DNA of 48,719 bases from a virus, in the IMG/VR virus record IMGVR_UViG_3300037247_001476, positions 1 through 48,719 of that record; one strand, given 5' to 3'. The translations under genes were made by a program, and so were the position numbers. Below are positions 39,181 through 48,448 of the stretch, piece by piece. Each line of letters opens with the position of its first letter. The stretch's first letter is position 1. The notes beneath the pieces were generated by a model, which saw nothing but the letters and a program-made list of their open reading frames with translations, did no database searches and had not been told where the DNA came from.

Positions 39181-42100
39181 CGGCTGGTCCTCGGATCCAC
39201 CTCCATGAAGTGGTTGATGATTCGGATTGGTTCTTCTGGAGCGTGGTTGGTCAGCCTCACACCCATATAGACGTGCACAATCTTCTCGACCTTGCGCGTC
39301 TGCCTCCCAAGCGCAAAGTCCATGTTGAACGTCCGTCCAGTGTCCTCTTGTTCATCATCCGAAAGGATGTCTCCCTCGAACTGATCGACGTCGGAGAAGT
39401 CTGGCAAGAGCTCGACAAGCACCTCACTGGCCGCTTCCTCGATCACGTGCACCAGTCCATGCTTCCAATGCCGCTTGGTGAGATCCTCGCTGCCCATATT
39501 GGTGGGCTTGAAGACAGCTTCGAAGCGGATGGGGCCAAGCATGTACTCCCAACCTGCTTGTGGACGGAGGCCCGATTCCGCTGATGCCCAAGCCGGCGTC
39601 ACGAATACCTCTGTCGACGTCGAAAGCCAAATGGTCCGGATGATCCAAGGCTTCGTCTTGTCTTCACGCACCGCGATGCACGCACCAGCCATCCCGAGAT
39701 TGGCTCCGCCGAACGACGGGGTGACACCCTCCAGGTTGGCACCGGAAACACCACCGAGCTCGGGGAGACCGCCAACGATGAACGTGGCATTCGTGTCCTC
39801 GATGAACGAAGCACCCGTGGCCAGACCGATCCCGCCGTCGGTCATTATCCCCCTGACGGTCCCCGTGTTGCCCGGCGTGCCTACGCCGTCCGTGTCCCCG
39901 ATATCGAAGGACCACACAAATCCGTTGGTGTCGCCAAGGTAGACCCTCTCGTCACCGTTGGTGTCGCGGCCCACCACCATCGATTGGAACTCCTGACAAA
40001 ACTCCAAGATGGTGATGTTGCGCTGCTTGGTGTCCCAGACCACCATCAGGTTCGCACCGCGGGCTGTCTGCACGGTCGGCAAGAGGAGCAAGTACTGCTC
40101 ACGCTTGGGGTAGAAGACCGCCACCGCGTCAACCACGATGGAGTTAGCGTTGCGCCGCACGTAGCGCGGGTTGTCCGGATCCACGAACAGATCGTTGATG
40201 TCAACCGACTCTGGAACGTGCATCACAGATCGACCGTCGTAGACGGCGATGCCGCGCTCTGCCAACCATGCTGTCCCACTCTCGATCTGAGCGAACGTCC
40301 GCGGCCCCATGCACCCGATGTCCGAAGAGATCCGTGCCGGTACGTTGATCTCCAAGAATGGGTTGTCACCGAACGCAAGAATGTAAGTCTTGCGACGCTT
40401 GCAGATCCCTAGCCGATCGAAGTTGGAAAACAGACCCGTAATCCGATCCCCGTCGCCAGGCTCGATGTCCAGGAAGTTGACCACTGGCCAGAACTCCGGC
40501 TCGAGAGGCTCCGTCCCGAAGAGACGGTTCGGCCGACCACAGATGAGGAAGTTGGATCCGACGTTATCTTCTCCCTCGTACGGCTCCACCAGCTTGAGGC
40601 GAGCGAGCGGCGGGGAAAGCCCGAACTGCGGAGGGAGGACTTGATCGATCTCGTACCCGCGGCAGTCTCCCTCGATGAAGATGAACCGGCCAGGCATGCA
40701 CTGGTCAAACTCCACGTCACCATCGCCATCGATGAACATGGATCCGTTGAGCGCTCCGACCGTGCCGTCCGGTGACAGATCCGGGATGTCGCCGGCACCG
40801 AAGACGCGGTTCCGGTACTCCGCGACATAGGGTACGCATGGCATAGGAGCGTTGAACTCCGACAACGGATCGTTGAGGAAGTCCAGCTGCGTGTCATCGA
40901 GATCGTCGATGAAGAGCTCGGTATCCAGAGGATCGAAGCACCCGACCTTCGCCATCACCGGGAAGGCTCCGCCCACAACCGTCCGGTACACACAGATCTC
41001 GCAGATCTCATCTTCCTGGAAGGTGCCAGGTACGCGGATGCCAGCAAATGAAAGGGTGACCTTGCCCTTGGCTCCACCGCCCACAGAGACCGTCACCTCA
41101 ACATCATCGAAAGACGGGTCGCTCTCCCTGCCTGTGCAGCAGTTGCGGAAGGTGTAGCGGTACTTGTAGGTCCCGTTGACCAACCCCAGACCTTCCGGAG
41201 AGCTCGCCGTCTCCTCAACAATGAACGTCGGGTTCTCTCCACAGAACGGAGGGATGAGACCGACGGGGTTGACCGTCCTTGCGTTCGCATTGAAGCGAAC
41301 CGGGCGCACCGATCCGTTGGTGATGATCAAAACACCCGGGTCCCCCAACCCTGCCGAAGTGGCTGCACACCCGACGGGGTTGAAGGGACTCAGGTCGAAC
41401 AGGTCACCGAGCTCCGGAACATCCGAAGGTGGAACAAGGTGAGCAAATTGAATTCCAAGTTGGAGGACAGGAAAACCGGCACCCGACCACACACCCGAGC
41501 TCGGAGAGCGCATGTAGAGCTTGCGCGGACCAACCAAGAGACGCGGGTTATTCTGATCGATGTCGTTCTCTTGCCACTGAACTTCGTTGAGCCGACCTCC
41601 CGATCCGGTGATCTGGGGCTCCGTGTCCAGGGCCAATGGGTCATTCGCTGGCTGGTCATCCCGTGCGACAAAATCAAGCGACGACCGGAGCTTGTAGCGT
41701 TCTGCGTTGATCGCCCCCTGCACCGTGACACTGCCGTAGATGCGGTTGGAGAGGACACTAGACTCGGGGTACGACTGAAAGAAGATCGGGTCCCAGTAGT
41801 TGACACCGGTTCCGATCTGTGGCGATTGGTTGAAGGGAGGAGCTTCGTTGAAGTCGGTAGACCAATCGTGTTCCTTCCCCACGTCGCAGTAATGCACGGT
41901 CTTGGTGCAGTTGGCTTGGGTGATCTCGAGCCACGAATTCCAAAAGATCGCCGTCCCACCAGCCCCGCTGTAGTGCCAGTCCGAACTGTAGAGAGCTCCA
42001 TCCTCCAACGAGGGAAGAAGTTCTGTGCTCCGAACGTAGACGTGCCCATTTCCAGAATTGAGACCCGAGAACGTCTGCTCGTAGATCACCGTCTCCGTGT

Positions 42101-43025
42101 TGTTCGGATTGATCTTGTAGACCTTGAAGAGCAGGTCGTCGGCATCCGAAATCTCGCCCGTCAGGACCGCGGTAACTGACGTGATCCCATCCCACTCTCC
42201 CGCTCGATACCGCCAACGGTGACGCCCTCCGTCATCGTTACCAAGAAGGTCGTAGCCTGACTTCTTGATCGCCGCAAAATTAGCAACTGCCGTGTTGTGG
42301 CCGATCCCCAGCTTCGTACACGTGTTGTTGTTCGGGTTGGGCGCCTGAATCATCCAGAGGCCACACCCCATGATGTCAACCGAATCGTTGTGCCCCGCAG
42401 TGTACGTGGCCATGTCGATCTTCAAGGCGACCGAAAACCCCATGTAGTTGTCAACACCTCCTGTCGCAATCGTCGCCAAGTCACTCCAAAAGTCCTGGTG
42501 TCCTGGATCGAAGAAATCAAACTCCACTATCAAGATCTGAACGTCTCGATCCCCACGAAACGCATCGTTGTGCCCGATGATCGTGGTCATCGGGCCAAGC
42601 TGGTTGTAGTGCATCAAGCCGGAGTCAAATCCGGCCTGACCGCTGTTGGGAAAAAACTGCCAAGGCCACCCACCAGTCCTTTTTAGAAGTCCGCCCGGCA
42701 ACAGCTCTAGGCCCTCTACAACCTTGACCGTGTCGTCACTTGAACCCGCTCCGACTATGAGTTGAGCATCGAACGATTGCGTGTCATCGTCTCGATTGAA
42801 CTTCACGGCTAGCCAAAAGATTGCCTTGCGCGGATTCGAGTACCGAGCAGGAGCAAGCTCAACCGCCCACCTCCAACCAACATTCCACCATGTCCGCCCC
42901 GAAGCCGAAGGAGCAACCAAGGTCCCGTTCCCTGTCGACGGACGACCTGCGGAAGTGAGATTGGCTGCCGTCTGCACGGCCTTCCGGGTTTGCTTCGCGT
43001 AGCGAAGCGGAAGAACACTAGGCAA
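39177..43025 (-). CDS. Tail nozzle, C-terminal part, with lectin-like N-terminal insert
   Basis: A 1282-residue protein. The C-terminal half (ITGLFSNFDRLGICKRR, GCMGPRTFAQIESGTAWL, ERGIAVYDGRSVMHVP, MVVWDTKQRNITILEF) matches the beta-propeller part of podoviral nozzle proteins (T7 gp12 / tail tubular B type). The N-terminal 450 or so residues look like one or more jelly-roll, lectin-like domains (GWRWAVELAP, VQILIVEFDFFDPGHQDFW, GGTAIFWNSWLEIT). The nozzle N-terminus is missing here and is found in the preceding gene. The start is TTG 43025 with GGAGGA five bases upstream, overlapping the previous stop. Confidence 0.8.
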   Translation of the reverse strand: MPSVLPLRYAKQTRKAVQTAANLTSAGRPSTGNGTLVAPSASGRTWWNVGWRWAVELAPARYSNPRKAIFWLAVKFNRDDDTQSFDAQLIVGAGSSDDTVKVVEGLELLPGGLLKRTGGWPWQFFPNSGQAGFDSGLMHYNQLGPMTTIIGHNDAFRGDRDVQILIVEFDFFDPGHQDFWSDLATIATGGVDNYMGFSVALKIDMATYTAGHNDSVDIMGCGLWMIQAPNPNNNTCTKLGIGHNTAVANFAAIKKSGYDLLGNDDGGRHRWRYRAGEWDGITSVTAVLTGEISDADDLLFKVYKINPNNTETVIYEQTFSGLNSGNGHVYVRSTELLPSLEDGALYSSDWHYSGAGGTAIFWNSWLEITQANCTKTVHYCDVGKEHDWSTDFNEAPPFNQSPQIGTGVNYWDPIFFQSYPESSVLSNRIYGSVTVQGAINAERYKLRSSLDFVARDDQPANDPLALDTEPQITGSGGRLNEVQWQENDIDQNNPRLLVGPRKLYMRSPSSGVWSGAGFPVLQLGIQFAHLVPPSDVPELGDLFDLSPFNPVGCAATSAGLGDPGVLIITNGSVRPVRFNANARTVNPVGLIPPFCGENPTFIVEETASSPEGLGLVNGTYKYRYTFRNCCTGRESDPSFDDVEVTVSVGGGAKGKVTLSFAGIRVPGTFQEDEICEICVYRTVVGGAFPVMAKVGCFDPLDTELFIDDLDDTQLDFLNDPLSEFNAPMPCVPYVAEYRNRVFGAGDIPDLSPDGTVGALNGSMFIDGDGDVEFDQCMPGRFIFIEGDCRGYEIDQVLPPQFGLSPPLARLKLVEPYEGEDNVGSNFLICGRPNRLFGTEPLEPEFWPVVNFLDIEPGDGDRITGLFSNFDRLGICKRRKTYILAFGDNPFLEINVPARISSDIGCMGPRTFAQIESGTAWLAERGIAVYDGRSVMHVPESVDINDLFVDPDNPRYVRRNANSIVVDAVAVFYPKREQYLLLLPTVQTARGANLMVVWDTKQRNITILEFCQEFQSMVVGRDTNGDERVYLGDTNGFVWSFDIGDTDGVGTPGNTGTVRGIMTDGGIGLATGASFIEDTNATFIVGGLPELGGVSGANLEGVTPSFGGANLGMAGACIAVREDKTKPWIIRTIWLSTSTEVFVTPAWASAESGLRPQAGWEYMLGPIRFEAVFKPTNMGSEDLTKRHWKHGLVHVIEEAASEVLVELLPDFSDVDQFEGDILSDDEQEDTGRTFNMDFALGRQTRKVEKIVHVYMGVRLTNHAPEEPIRIINHFMEVDPRTSR

Positions 43026-43962
43026 GGCTTCCTCCGCTCACATTGAGAACTGAGTTGTCGTTGCTCGGCGTCCCACCCGTGGTGAACGAGATTCCGATTG
43101 CAGACACAAGGCCAAGGTCCAAGTCGTCAATCGTCGTCAGCAGCGACGAAACCAACGAGACCGAGGCCCCTCCGCCGACTGTCAGCAAGACACTTGCGCG
43201 CCGTGTCGTGCTGTCGTAGCCGAACTTGAAAAAACCAGAAGGGTTGCCGGCGATCCCGGTTTGGCTCTGAATTTCGTTGATCTGCCCGCCACCCTTTCGG
43301 TGAAAAATCTTGAGCCTGTAGATGACTGGAGAAGTGCAGAACTCTAGCGTCGCGTACAGCACGGCCCCAGTAGACAAGTCCCCCGATCCGCGAAGCACGA
43401 TGATGTGCTTCTGCTTCCCCAGACATGGATCCGAGAACTTGTACTGCGTCAAAACTTCGTAGCGCGTGCTGCAGGCATCCTTGAACCAACGAAGAGCTCC
43501 GTTGAGAGCAGCCTCATCCGAATCGTCATCGGCAACAGCTACCGCCACTTGGACGAGAGCGTTGTCTTGGATCTCGTATCCGCCTGTGTTCCGCCAATCA
43601 TCCACGTTGATCGCATCACCATCGTCGCCGTCGAATCCGTCCGACGGGTAGCAGTCCGCGACCGTGAATACGGGAAGGAGAAACGGCGTACGGATCTTGA
43701 TGCCCTCGGTGTCCGCGACGAGAACGAACTCTTGTCCACAACCGTCCGTGTAGGAGAACAGGCCACACACAGGCCCTTCAAACTGTTCGTCGAAGGCCCG
43801 GATGATGCCCTTGCGCTTCGAGAGAACGTCACCCCGGTTGATGATGACATTGGTGCAGTCCGACATCTCCCCCGGCAGAACCATAACCCTTCCGGAGCGG
43901 GTCTTGAGACCCGGCCACGATTGTCCCGCTGCGCGCATCGGCCATTCTTGCGGGTTCGCCAT
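43018..43962 (-). CDS. Tail nozzle, N-terminal part, fused to lectin-like domain
   Basis: A 314-residue protein. The first 95 residues (GLKTRSGRVMVLPGEMSDCT, RKGIIRAFDEQFEGPVCGLF, then EFVLVADTEGIKIRTPF) match the start of podoviral nozzle proteins. The rest (VDDWRNTGGYEIQDNALVQV and an alternating beta pattern) looks like a laminin-G or concanavalin-like jelly roll. The ATG at 43962 overlaps the adaptor stop by one base. It ends at TAG 43018, eight bases inside the next gene. It and the next gene together make up one nozzle. Confidence 0.75.
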   Translation of the reverse strand: MANPQEWPMRAAGQSWPGLKTRSGRVMVLPGEMSDCTNVIINRGDVLSKRKGIIRAFDEQFEGPVCGLFSYTDGCGQEFVLVADTEGIKIRTPFLLPVFTVADCYPSDGFDGDDGDAINVDDWRNTGGYEIQDNALVQVAVAVADDDSDEAALNGALRWFKDACSTRYEVLTQYKFSDPCLGKQKHIIVLRGSGDLSTGAVLYATLEFCTSPVIYRLKIFHRKGGGQINEIQSQTGIAGNPSGFFKFGYDSTTRRASVLLTVGGGASVSLVSSLLTTIDDLDLGLVSAIGISFTTGGTPSNDNSVLNVSGGSLA

Positions 43963-45608
43963 TACAGTAGGAGGTTGTCAAGCTGCGTGACGCGAAGCTG
44001 CGGAATGCGATGGTGAACATCACCCTTGAACACGTCCGAAGCGGACCGCATCACCGTGGTCCTGCCGCCGTACTTGCGATTGTTCTCCCGGACCATGGAC
44101 GCAATCTTCTGCGTTGCGATGGCCTGCACGGCCTGCTGGTTGTCGATGTCCGTGTCAAGAAGCAGAGCTTCCGATGCCGCCTTGTAGATCAAGGCATCAA
44201 CAAACTCCTGCGGCACGAAGGGCACTTGGCTCTCCGGATGGATCGGTTCCAGGTGACGGGTGTAGAACTTGATGTGCAAGAACTGAGCATCCTGCCCGGC
44301 CGCTGCAGCAACAGGCACCGGGAACACCTCAATCCGTTTGCGCAGATTCGGCCCCGGCTCGATGTACCGGAACAATCGAGGCCGGCCCGATCCAGTAGCG
44401 AACCCTGTCAAGATGCGCGCGTACTCCGTGGACTCCACTTCGGCCAACGGAGGCGCCGACCAGTTGCCCGGCGAGATAGAGATTGCCTCACCCAAGTTCT
44501 CGGGAAGCTCGTAGATCCTCTGATCCCCCTCGAGAAAGACGTCGCCTTCTCGCAACAGCCATCGCCAGAATCCCTCGATGCGAAGGATTTCCTTTTCTGC
44601 CCAGTAGATGAAGTCCCGGAAGACGGCCAGCTTGGTCTGCCCGTTGAAACTCGCGGTGTACTTCGCGTCGCCCTGCTTCTCCGCAATCAAGATGGCTCCC
44701 TGCGCACACCGATCGTAGGTCCACCGGTTCGACGGGTGAGCAACGCGAGACGGAGCGATGTCCCGCGTGGTCTCCACTTCGAACAAGTGGCAGGCCATCA
44801 ACGTCACGGCTTCCAAGTTGAACGGTGACGTTGCTACTTGGGTGGTCTTCGCTGCCGAGATGAACTCGAATCCAGGAGCTCCGGGGGCGCCCCACAGAGG
44901 GTTGCTAAAATCCTCGAAGGACATGACCGGCGTGTTGAGGTTCCGATCGTTGAGGTAGGCATCGAGCAACACCTTGTCATCGGCGCGTCGAATTCGGAAG
45001 CGCATCGACTGGTAGAAGCCTTGGTACTGGATGTCTCCCTCTCCATCCCAGTCCGGATCCACAGCCAAGTTCTCGGTCGCTAGCGTCTTCGTCGCGAGAA
45101 CAACGGCCTGATCGACTTCCAAGGTCACCGCAGCAGGGATCCCGGGAGGCAAGACGACCGGTGTGTACTTGATGAACTTGAGGATCGGCGCCGAACCATC
45201 GCGCGGACACGTCACGCGCAACCCGTAGCCCTGATCAAAGCAAAGAGGCTCTTCGTCTCCACCAAGATCCACAAGGAGCGGATCCTTGGTCATCCGCGCC
45301 ATCAGAGTAAACGCGGGATCGTTTTGCGTTTCTGTCAGCAGCGTCGCGATCCCGATGAAGTCTTGCAAGTGAGACCAGACCGCGCGCACTGCGTAGTCAG
45401 GCCCATCAAGATCATCTGCCGTGAAGAGAACCTGGGTCTTCTGTTCGGTCGTCGAATCAAGAACGGGTGATCCAACCTGCGCGGCCTGCACATCGACGGG
45501 AAGGATGCTCTCGTCGAACAGCTCTACCGCCCCACAGGGAACCGTGTAGTTGACACCGATTCCACCGTCAGCCCGATCGAACTTGTCCAAGAACCGTTGG
45601 GTGGTCAT
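43962..45608 (-). CDS. Head-to-tail adaptor with N-terminal lectin-like domain
   Basis: A 548-residue protein. It opens with FLDKFDRADGGIGVNYT, the start pattern of concanavalin/laminin-G-like jelly rolls, which spans about 300 residues. The C-terminal 230 residues (GFWRWLLREGDVFLEGDQRI, YARILTGFATGSGRPRLFRY, VPFVPQEFVDALIYKAASEA) match the helical adaptor of podoviruses (T7 gp11 / P22 gp4 type) that seals the portal to the tail. The usual adaptor is about 200 residues, so the N-terminal domain is an addition. The ATG overlaps the previous stop as ATGA. Confidence 0.78.
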   Translation of the reverse strand: MTTQRFLDKFDRADGGIGVNYTVPCGAVELFDESILPVDVQAAQVGSPVLDSTTEQKTQVLFTADDLDGPDYAVRAVWSHLQDFIGIATLLTETQNDPAFTLMARMTKDPLLVDLGGDEEPLCFDQGYGLRVTCPRDGSAPILKFIKYTPVVLPPGIPAAVTLEVDQAVVLATKTLATENLAVDPDWDGEGDIQYQGFYQSMRFRIRRADDKVLLDAYLNDRNLNTPVMSFEDFSNPLWGAPGAPGFEFISAAKTTQVATSPFNLEAVTLMACHLFEVETTRDIAPSRVAHPSNRWTYDRCAQGAILIAEKQGDAKYTASFNGQTKLAVFRDFIYWAEKEILRIEGFWRWLLREGDVFLEGDQRIYELPENLGEAISISPGNWSAPPLAEVESTEYARILTGFATGSGRPRLFRYIEPGPNLRKRIEVFPVPVAAAAGQDAQFLHIKFYTRHLEPIHPESQVPFVPQEFVDALIYKAASEALLLDTDIDNQQAVQAIATQKIASMVRENNRKYGGRTTVMRSASDVFKGDVHHRIPQLRVTQLDNLLL

Positions 45609-46042
45609 GTGATCCTCGAGACGCTGTCATGCCGCGCCGCATTCTTCGGGTCTTCCCAGTAGTGCTTGTCTCCCGTCTGTCGGATCTTCCCGTGCCACAG
45701 GTGGGCCGGGTAGGAGTGCGTCTTGCCGATCGTCTTCCCTTGGCCGAGGCCTTCACGCGCCGCGCGACGTTGGTTGTGCAGGTTTCGCGCGTAGGCTCGC
45801 TCCATCTTGAGAGCTTTGGCCTTGGTCGTCCCCTTCAAGGGGTTGTTCGTCACCGCGAACTGAGGAGGGATCTCGTTGACGTCCTGGCTACAACCGGTCG
45901 TGATGATGTGAACAGGACGCCACACCTTCTCAAAAAGCCCGCCGCATTCACATGCCCACGGTTGAGGTGGCCCCTTGTGCATGCTTACGTCGACTACCTC
46001 CGTAGCCTCGCACTTTCCACATTCGAAGTCGTGTCTTGGCAT
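45605..46042 (-). CDS. FmdB-like zinc-ribbon late protein
   Basis: A 145-residue protein. MPRHDFECGKCEATEVVDVS and PWACECGG form two Cys pairs like the FmdB-type zinc ribbon. The rest is basic (KALKMERAYARNLHNQRRAA) with a Trp-rich end. I chose ATG 46042 with GGGAG eight bases upstream. A GTG at 46057 would add five residues. Small zinc-ribbon proteins are frequent beside head genes of phages. The role is unknown. Confidence 0.7.
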   Translation of the reverse strand: MPRHDFECGKCEATEVVDVSMHKGPPQPWACECGGLFEKVWRPVHIITTGCSQDVNEIPPQFAVTNNPLKGTTKAKALKMERAYARNLHNQRRAAREGLGQGKTIGKTHSYPAHLWHGKIRQTGDKHYWEDPKNAARHDSVSRIT

Positions 46043-46085
46043 CCCTTGATCTCCCACCCACCTGGGCCGGGCTCTTGCACTTTCG

Positions 46086-46220
46086 TCAACCCGTACCCTT
46101 GCGTGCGTAGAACTTCTCGTAACTCCATCGGCACGCAGGGTTCGAGCAGGTGAAGCGCGCGAGTTTCCCCGCGCGCTCCGTCAGCATCACGCTGCCGCAT
46201 TTCCGGCAGGGTCGTTGCAT
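46086..46220 (-). CDS. 44-residue zinc-finger protein coupled to the capsid gene
   Basis: A 44-residue protein: MQRPCRKCGSVMLTERAGKL, then FTCSNPACRWSYEKF. The C-x2-C ... C-x4-C arrangement predicts one zinc site. The ATG at 46220 overlaps the capsid stop as TGATG, so it is translated together with the major capsid protein. Small Com-like zinc proteins of this size regulate translation in phage Mu. Here binding to the capsid mRNA or to the capsid is a guess. Confidence 0.65.
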   Translation of the reverse strand: MQRPCRKCGSVMLTERAGKLARFTCSNPACRWSYEKFYARKGTG

Positions 46221-47242
46221 CAGCAGCCAGCAACTCCAGTGCAAAGGCTGTCGATGATTCCCGTGGCGTTGGGGGCCAGAACTTCCAGCGTCCCTTCCCA
46301 CTCGACCATTCCCTTGGTCGAAGAGCCAACCTTGGCAAGCTCCACAGCCAAGACCGGCCGGAGCACCGCAACACGGATCTTGTTGATCTCCATGGTCGCG
46401 ATGTTGGCGGTCGGCTGGTAGCGGTGCAGAAGCACGCGCTGTGTGCCGAAGTCGCTCTGGTAGTAGTCGACGGTGTTGATCACCGTCTTCTCATCCACAT
46501 TGATGTTGTACCGAACCTGAGAGTTCGGGTTCAACGTGAAGTTGGACATGGACCGCTTCTGCTCCGCGTTCGCGAAGATCGTGTCGGTCATTGCCCCCTT
46601 CTCCCACATGGCCTGCAGGTGGTCGTTGAGCAAACACTCGTCGATGCAGTTGGCCGGGGAAACCCCCGAAGCCGACGTCACCGTGCCAAGCTCGTCCGTG
46701 CTCAGCCCCAGCGTGGTTGCACACGTCGGGTCGGTTGCCTGCGCAAACTCCAGGTAGCCATCCATCTTGCGAGGCGCCGCGCCAGCCGCGTTGCCTTGAG
46801 CTACCTGTGACTGCCGCGCCGAGTGCCAGATCGCAAACTCGATGAATCGAGCGAGCTCCATGGACGCCTTGCGCAGCTGGTACACGTACTCGTCCCGGAT
46901 CCCAGCCGTGTTGATGTCACGCTGGGTGTCCGACACGTCGAACGTGCGCCGGATGATGTGGGTGAAGTTACAGAGACGCTTCCTCGGAACGAGGGCGTCG
47001 AATGCCGCGTCCGAACCTTCGGGCGTGGCCTGCACGTCAGCGTCACCCACGTCGGGATCGCCAAACGATGCGAGGGTATCCACGAGCCATTCGTGGATGA
47101 TGTTGCTCGCCGGCACCTTCTCCCACATGGAGAGGCCGAGAGTGTCCATCGGCGAGATGTTGGTGATGATGTCGAGCAGGTCTTCTCGGTTACCTGTCCC
47201 CACATCGAAGGAGTTCAGGACTCCTACCGATTCCGTAAACAT
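46220..47242 (-). CDS. Major capsid protein, SU10-type (DUF5309-like)
   Basis: A 340-residue protein with the SU10-type head protein pattern: NREDLLDIITNISPMDT near the N-terminus, NIIHEWLVDTL, NFTHIIRRTFDVSDTQ, then YVYQLRKASMELARFIEFAI and a C-terminal beta region (NKIRVAVLRPVLAVELAKVG). It forms the icosahedral or elongated head shell. The ATG has GGAG seven bases upstream, 36 bases after the scaffold stop. Its N-terminal segment is copied in the small gene at 27539-27733 on the opposite strand. Confidence 0.9.
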   Translation of the reverse strand: MFTESVGVLNSFDVGTGNREDLLDIITNISPMDTLGLSMWEKVPASNIIHEWLVDTLASFGDPDVGDADVQATPEGSDAAFDALVPRKRLCNFTHIIRRTFDVSDTQRDINTAGIRDEYVYQLRKASMELARFIEFAIWHSARQSQVAQGNAAGAAPRKMDGYLEFAQATDPTCATTLGLSTDELGTVTSASGVSPANCIDECLLNDHLQAMWEKGAMTDTIFANAEQKRSMSNFTLNPNSQVRYNINVDEKTVINTVDYYQSDFGTQRVLLHRYQPTANIATMEINKIRVAVLRPVLAVELAKVGSSTKGMVEWEGTLEVLAPNATGIIDSLCTGVAGC

Positions 47243-47278
47243 TCGAGCTCCGTTGGTTAGGCGGAGCCCCTCGAGTGT

Positions 47279-48277
47279 CTACCTCAGCCGATTCATCAGG
47301 TGTTGGTGCAGCATTCGGTCCGCAGTGCGCTTGTCGGCGGGATCCATCGAGCGGGCTTTCTTCGCCCATTCATCCCGTTCGTCGACAAGCCCACGCTGTT
47401 GACGTTCGTCTTGAGTCTCCGTCGTTGCCGGAGCGAAGCGTGCTGTGCCACCTGTTCCACGTGGAGGTATAACCGTAGGGACCCGCGGGTTGCGGGGCCG
47501 ATGGGTTACCGACAATTCTTCGTCGGTCGCGATGACGCGGAACGCTTGCTCTGGGTTGAGACCGTTGGATTCCATGACCGTTTGGATCTTCGACGGATGA
47601 ATCTCCGCGTCGAATCCTGCGTACTTGCCTGCGAGCCCAACCATGGCCTGGGTAAAGCTGTGCTCTCGAACCTCTCGCAACGCAGGGCCAACCTCACCCA
47701 TCACTTCCTCACGGATCGTGGATGCTTGCTGGCGTGCGTTCATGTCCGAAAGCACTCTTGCCCGGTCCTCTGGTTCCAAACTCTCCAGCTGTGCTTCCTG
47801 GATGCTCTGGATCTGACCCGCAAGGGCGTGGTTCGCGGTCCGCAACTCCTCAATGTCCCGATTCTGTTGGGCCGAAGTCGCTTGTAGCTCCCCGTTCGTA
47901 CGCTCCAATTCTCGCCTCTGTCCCGCCAACTCTCGAATGCGTTCTTGCGCTCTCGGTGACGTTTGGTCTGTCGGCTGCCCGTTCTCAACAGGTGGTTGCG
48001 GTGGCTGCTGCGCGATCTGTTCGTGGAACTCTACCCCTACGTGCTCGTCCGGGAGAGGCGCCGGCCCGCCTTGGGCCTGCATGTCCTCTGCACGGCGCTG
48101 CGCTTGCTCCTCACGTTGAGCCGCGCGCTGCTGAGCAATGTAGCTTGTCGCCGGGGGTTCGGGACCCTGCGCTGCTGCATCACCGTCGACCTTCACAGAT
48201 GGAAGGCCCATGGTGGCTTTCAACCGTTCCGCCGCTGAGTCGGCCCTTTGTTCAAATCCTGGGGGAATTGCTGACAT
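47279..48277 (-). CDS. Scaffolding / capsid assembly protein
   Basis: A 332-residue protein with a Gln/Ala/Pro-rich, probably disordered first third, a long coiled coil (RIRELAGQRRELERTNGELQ, NRDIEELRTANHALAGQIQS), a helical middle (MVGLAGKYAGFDAEIHPSKI) and a basic C-terminus. This layout and the place directly before the capsid gene are those of scaffolding proteins, which form the core for head assembly and then leave. The ATG has GGGAG about ten bases upstream. Confidence 0.85.
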   Translation of the reverse strand: MSAIPPGFEQRADSAAERLKATMGLPSVKVDGDAAAQGPEPPATSYIAQQRAAQREEQAQRRAEDMQAQGGPAPLPDEHVGVEFHEQIAQQPPQPPVENGQPTDQTSPRAQERIRELAGQRRELERTNGELQATSAQQNRDIEELRTANHALAGQIQSIQEAQLESLEPEDRARVLSDMNARQQASTIREEVMGEVGPALREVREHSFTQAMVGLAGKYAGFDAEIHPSKIQTVMESNGLNPEQAFRVIATDEELSVTHRPRNPRVPTVIPPRGTGGTARFAPATTETQDERQQRGLVDERDEWAKKARSMDPADKRTADRMLHQHLMNRLR

Positions 48278-48404
48278 AGATCCGGTCTCCCGGTTGCCGG
48301 TGCGCGACTCCGACTACCTCCGCGCAGACACCGTCACGATCTCGGCTACGTGGGCCGACGCTCTGCTTGGCAGGCTCTTGTTTCCCCCCTAGGTTGCCAG
48401 CCAT
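48252..48404 (-). CDS. Possible 50-residue protein before the scaffold gene
   Basis: A 50-residue frame, MAGNLGGKQEPAKQSVGPRS and onward to GDRIYVSNSPRI. It starts at ATG 48404 with AAAAGG upstream and overlaps the scaffold start by 26 bases. The second half (VCAEVVGVAHRQPGDRIYVS) has a beta-like pattern. It fills what would otherwise be a 190-base gap. A longer reading in the same frame back to 48656 overlaps another gene and is Arg/Thr-rich, so I reject it. Moderate support only. Confidence 0.45.
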   Translation of the reverse strand: MAGNLGGKQEPAKQSVGPRSRDRDGVCAEVVGVAHRQPGDRIYVSNSPRI

Positions 48405-48448
48405 GGGGCCTTTTACCGGAAGAGCTTCAAGGCAGAGCATCGACCCAC

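Noticed and set aside
45994-46374. 126-codon frame overlapping the capsid gene end
   Set aside because: It is out of frame with the capsid gene and Arg/Leu-rich. The 44-residue zinc-finger frame at 46086-46220 explains the region better.
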